From: CAJQQY01 sp964352225
GTDB taxonomy: Bacteria; Bacteroidota; Bacteroidia; Chitinophagales; Saprospiraceae
Assembly: GCA_964352225.1 (NCBI GenBank)
Contig: CAYGRM010000101.1
Coordinates: forward strand, 1 to 18,285
Length of the DNA stretch: 18,285 nt
Direction of reading: 5' to 3'
Position numbers and translations under genes: made by a program. Below are positions 15,549 to 18,285 of this stretch, piece after piece. The notes under the pieces were generated by a model. The model was not told the DNA's origin. It did not search any database and was given only the letters and a program-made list of their open reading frames with translations. How positions within the stretch are numbered: position 1 is the stretch's first letter; each line of letters opens with the position of its first letter.

Positions 15549-18113
15549 CTATTTCTTAGTCTCTGACTTCGCTTCTTTTTCCAAATCAATATCCAATCCT
15601 TCTCCGTCTTTTCTCATTACTGCTTTGAATGCACTTCCTTCTGGTGGATTTTGACCTAAGATAAATTCAGCTAATGGATCTTCGATATATTTTTGAATAG
15701 CTCGATGCAATGGTCTTGCCCCAAATTGTGGATCATAACCTTTTTCAGCAACGAATTTTTTTGCACTATCAGTTAATCGGAGTTTGTAACCCATTCCTTC
15801 CAATCGTTTGTGCAAATCTTTCAAGGTAATATCGATGATCTTGAAGATATCGTTTTGGTCTAGGCTATTGAAGATTACAATATCGTCAATTCTGTTCAAG
15901 AACTCAGGAGAGAAAGTTCGCTTCAAGGCAGTTTGAATTACTGCTTTGCTATTTTCTTCTGTAGCTTCTTGTCGAGCTTTTGTATTGAAACCTACACCTG
16001 TTCCAAAATCTTTTAATTGACGAACTCCAATATTCGAAGTCATGATAATTAAAGTATTTTTGAAATCTACTTTTCTTCCTAATCCATCAGTCAATTGTCC
16101 ATCATCCAAAACTTGTAGTAAGATATTGTACACATCTGGATGTGCTTTTTCAATCTCATCCAAAAGGATAACTGAATATGGTTTTCTTCTAACTCGCTCC
16201 GTCAATTGTCCGCCTTCTTCGTAGCCAACGTATCCTGGAGGCGCTCCAATTAATCGACTCACGCTGAATTTTTCCATGTACTCAGACATATCAATTCTTA
16301 TCAAGGCATCTTCTGAATCGAAAATGTATCGAGCCAAAGCTTTTGCTAATTCTGTTTTACCAACCCCTGTTGGTCCTAAGAAAATAAAGGAACCAATTGG
16401 TTTTGATGGATCTTTTAATCCTACTCGATTACGTTGAATCGCTTTGGTAATTTTAATGATAGCTTCATCTTGTCCAATGATCGCTCCTTGAATGTCTTCA
16501 CTCATTTTCACAAGTTTCTTACTTTCATTTTGAGCTACACGTTGTACAGGTATTCCAGTCATCATAGATACTACTTCGGCAATATCTTCTTCGTTAACTG
16601 GGTAACGCTTTGTTTTCGCTTCTTCTTCCCATTCTACTTTTGCAAAATCCAATTGACGAACCAATTTAGATTCATTATCTCTCAAATCAGCTGCTTTTTC
16701 ATATTGCTGATTTTTAACTGCAGAATTCTTTTGCTCTTTGAGTTCTTCAATTTTCTTTTCCAAATCTTCAATGTGCTTAGGCACGTGAATATTTTTCAAG
16801 TGAACTCTTGCTCCTACTTCATCCATTACATCAATCGCTTTGTCTGGAAGAAATCGATCACTTACGTATCGATCACTAAATTTCACACAAGCTTTGATCG
16901 CATCGTCAGAATAAGTTACATTATGAAACTCTTCGTATTTTTCCTTGATGTTTTCCAAGATGTGAACAGCTTCTTCAGGTGATGGCGGATCAACTACCAC
17001 TTTCTGGAAACGACGATCCAATGCTCCGTCTTTTTCAATGTGTTGTCGGTATTCATCTAAAGTTGAAGCTCCAATACATTGCAATTCACCTCTTGCTAAA
17101 GCTGGCTTGAAAATATTAGATGCATCTAACGATCCAGTTGCACCACCTGCTCCAACAATTGTGTGAATTTCATCAATGAACAAAATTACATCACGAGACT
17201 TTTCTAACTCAGTCATGATTGCTTTCATTCTCTCCTCGAATTGTCCTCGATATTTAGTTCCAGCAACTAAAGCTGCCAAATCCAACATCACAATTCTTTT
17301 CCCAAACAAAGTTCGAGAAACTTTCTTCTGATGAATTCTTAAAGCAAGCCCCTCAACGATAGCAGTTTTACCCACACCAGGCTCACCAATCAAAATTGGG
17401 TTATTCTTTTTACGACGACTCAAAATTTGAGATACTCGTTCGATTTCAGTTTCACGACCGATGATCGGATCTAATTTTCCTTCATCTGCCAATTTGGTAA
17501 TATCTCTACCAAAATTATCTAAGACTGGAGTACGTGATTTTGAAGCTCCTTTTCCGCCTCTTTGTTGATAACGTCCTGCTCCACCAGCTCCTTCATCATC
17601 GAAAGGTTCATCACCTTCGTCATCTGGACCATTAAAGATGTCAGGGCGACCAATATCTCCCATGTCTGTTTCTTGATTTACATAATCTAACTCAGCTTTG
17701 AAAACTTCATAGTTTACGTCAAATTCGTTCAATATACGAGAAGCTAGATTCTCTTCGTGCTTCAATATTGAAAGCATTAAATGCTCTGTACTGATCTCAT
17801 CATTTTTTAAAATCTTAGCTTCGAGGAAAGTAACTTTTAATACCTTTTCTGCATGTTTGTTCAATGGAATGCTTCCTACTTCCAAAGATGCTTTTGGGCT
17901 GCTACTTTTTCGAACAGATTTCTCGATGGTTTGTGCCAATTCTTTGACATTCACTTCCAACGAGTCCAACACCCTTACGGCAAGACCATTTCGTTCTTGC
18001 ATGATACCTAACAATAAGTGCTCAGTACCGATAAAGTCTTGCCCCAACCGAATCGCTTCGTCGCGACTTATTGAGATAACTTTTTTGACTTTTGGAGAAA
18101 ATCTCTTGTTCAT
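15549..18113 (-). CDS. clpC: ClpC-type AAA+ protease ATPase
   Basis: An 854-residue Hsp100 unfoldase that feeds proteins to ClpP. Residues about 1-145 hold two Clp_N repeats (FIGTEHLLLGIMQERNGLAV and ISTEHLMLSILKHEENLASR). A flexible acidic/Gly linker (about 150-195, DEGDEPFDDEGAGGAG) is longer than in Bacillus ClpC. D1 has Walker A GEPGVGKT (243-250) and Walker B LFIDE (311-315). The middle domain with a UVR-like segment (about 450-490, LEKKIEELKEQKNSAVKNQQ then YEKAADLRD) identifies ClpC rather than ClpA or ClpB. D2 has GPTGVGKT (580-587) and LLDEIEKAHP. VGF in the segment FGTGVGFNTK is the ClpP-docking tripeptide. No CtsR or McsAB genes are nearby. The leader carries an unusual hairpin. 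Confidence 0.97.
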   Translation of the reverse strand: MNKRFSPKVKKVISISRDEAIRLGQDFIGTEHLLLGIMQERNGLAVRVLDSLEVNVKELAQTIEKSVRKSSSPKASLEVGSIPLNKHAEKVLKVTFLEAKILKNDEISTEHLMLSILKHEENLASRILNEFDVNYEVFKAELDYVNQETDMGDIGRPDIFNGPDDEGDEPFDDEGAGGAGRYQQRGGKGASKSRTPVLDNFGRDITKLADEGKLDPIIGRETEIERVSQILSRRKKNNPILIGEPGVGKTAIVEGLALRIHQKKVSRTLFGKRIVMLDLAALVAGTKYRGQFEERMKAIMTELEKSRDVILFIDEIHTIVGAGGATGSLDASNIFKPALARGELQCIGASTLDEYRQHIEKDGALDRRFQKVVVDPPSPEEAVHILENIKEKYEEFHNVTYSDDAIKACVKFSDRYVSDRFLPDKAIDVMDEVGARVHLKNIHVPKHIEDLEKKIEELKEQKNSAVKNQQYEKAADLRDNESKLVRQLDFAKVEWEEEAKTKRYPVNEEDIAEVVSMMTGIPVQRVAQNESKKLVKMSEDIQGAIIGQDEAIIKITKAIQRNRVGLKDPSKPIGSFIFLGPTGVGKTELAKALARYIFDSEDALIRIDMSEYMEKFSVSRLIGAPPGYVGYEEGGQLTERVRRKPYSVILLDEIEKAHPDVYNILLQVLDDGQLTDGLGRKVDFKNTLIIMTSNIGVRQLKDFGTGVGFNTKARQEATEENSKAVIQTALKRTFSPEFLNRIDDIVIFNSLDQNDIFKIIDITLKDLHKRLEGMGYKLRLTDSAKKFVAEKGYDPQFGARPLHRAIQKYIEDPLAEFILGQNPPEGSAFKAVMRKDGEGLDIDLEKEAKSETKK

Positions 18114-18145
18114 GATATATTTTTTTCTTCGGTGATTCTTTGAGA

Positions 18146-18183
18146 TGAAATAAAAATAAACACTAGATTTTATTTTTATTTCA
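18146..18183 (-). repeat. 15-bp perfect inverted repeat in the clpC leader
   Basis: TGAAATAAAAATAAA (18146-18160) is the exact reverse complement of TTTATTTTTATTTCA (18169-18183), with an 8-nt spacer; after one mismatch, GAG/CTC (18142-18144, 18085+100 to 18187) adds three pairs. It ends about 30 bp upstream of the clpC ATG. An AU-only stem this close to the start could act as an operator or a temperature-sensitive leader structure. There is no T-run after it, so it is not a standard terminator. Confidence 0.6.
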
Positions 18184-18189
18184 CCTCCT
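18181..18189 (-). promoter_or_regulatory. Perfect 9-nt Shine-Dalgarno-like sequence with no start codon nearby
   Basis: The minus strand reads AGGAGGTGA, fully complementary to the usual 16S 3' end. It overlaps the base of the clpC leader hairpin and lies 68 nt from the clpC ATG, far too distant to serve it. No ATG follows within 15 nt. Genes in this phylum mostly lack such sites, so it is odd, but it may be chance. Confidence 0.3.
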
Positions 18190-18285
18190 AATTTTGGAAT
18201 GTTGATTTTAGGGTTTTGCTAAGCAATGATAAGGTTAATATTTTGAGTTTACAACTAATGAATATTGAAAATTTGTATAAAAATT

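Noticed and set aside
16434..16982. A 182-codon open frame on the plus strand
   Set aside because: It is antisense to clpC, overlapping its conserved M-domain and surrounding segments; the Phe/Ile-rich translation is what reverse-complemented coding sequence gives.
1..18285. CRISPR array, tRNA genes, insertion sequence, prophage or defence genes
   Set aside because: No regularly spaced direct repeats, cloverleaf sequences, transposase or integrase motifs, or recognised defence domains were seen on either strand.

Overview
The window looks like chromosomal DNA from an AT-rich member of the Bacteroidota. Three things point there: a carboxypeptidase-regulatory/TonB-dependent outer-membrane receptor, a secreted protein with a GCTDPxASNYD motif and a type IX secretion (T9SS) C-terminal sorting domain, and a TTTG-N19-TAnnTTTG promoter of the kind this phylum's primary sigma factor uses. 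Saprospiria or a neighbouring class is a guess; no 16S is present. Two runs of exactly ten Ns (11389-11398 and 14877-14886) mark assembly joins.

Layout. From 63 to 10697 all genes lie on the minus strand. In transcription order they are a very large multi-TM sensor histidine kinase (10697-6939), a small tail-anchored protein of unknown function (6604-6026), a TolB-like/TPR/AraC regulator (5922-4108), an MFS transporter (3987-2734) and a TonB-dependent receptor (2474-63). The kinase is separated from the next gene by several terminator-like hairpins. The regulator and the MFS gene are separated by a strikingly structured 101-bp inverted repeat. Plus-strand genes occupy 10955-13648: RNase P RNA (rnpB), a T9SS-exported predicted beta-propeller protein and a beta-carbonic anhydrase. 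A perfect 16-bp bidirectional terminator (13669-13707) then closes both this group and the minus-strand translation cluster infC-rpmI-rplT (IF3, L35, L20), which is preceded by clpC.

How the parts work together. The translation cluster is the conserved infC-rpmI-rplT set, but here it is punctuated by an intrinsic terminator and a near-perfect Bacteroidota promoter between infC and rpmI, and by a hairpin plus U-run that begins at the rpmI stop codon. infC has no ATG start (TTG or ATT only). It is split by an N run that the sequence itself shows to be spurious. ClpC carries a ClpP-docking VGF tripeptide and has its own terminator.

No phage, insertion sequence, CRISPR array, tRNA or recognisable defence system is visible. 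I did not find a clear-cut new multi-gene system. The most unusual items are cis-acting structures: the 4003-4103 hairpin, the rpmI stop-codon hairpin and the clpC leader hairpin.
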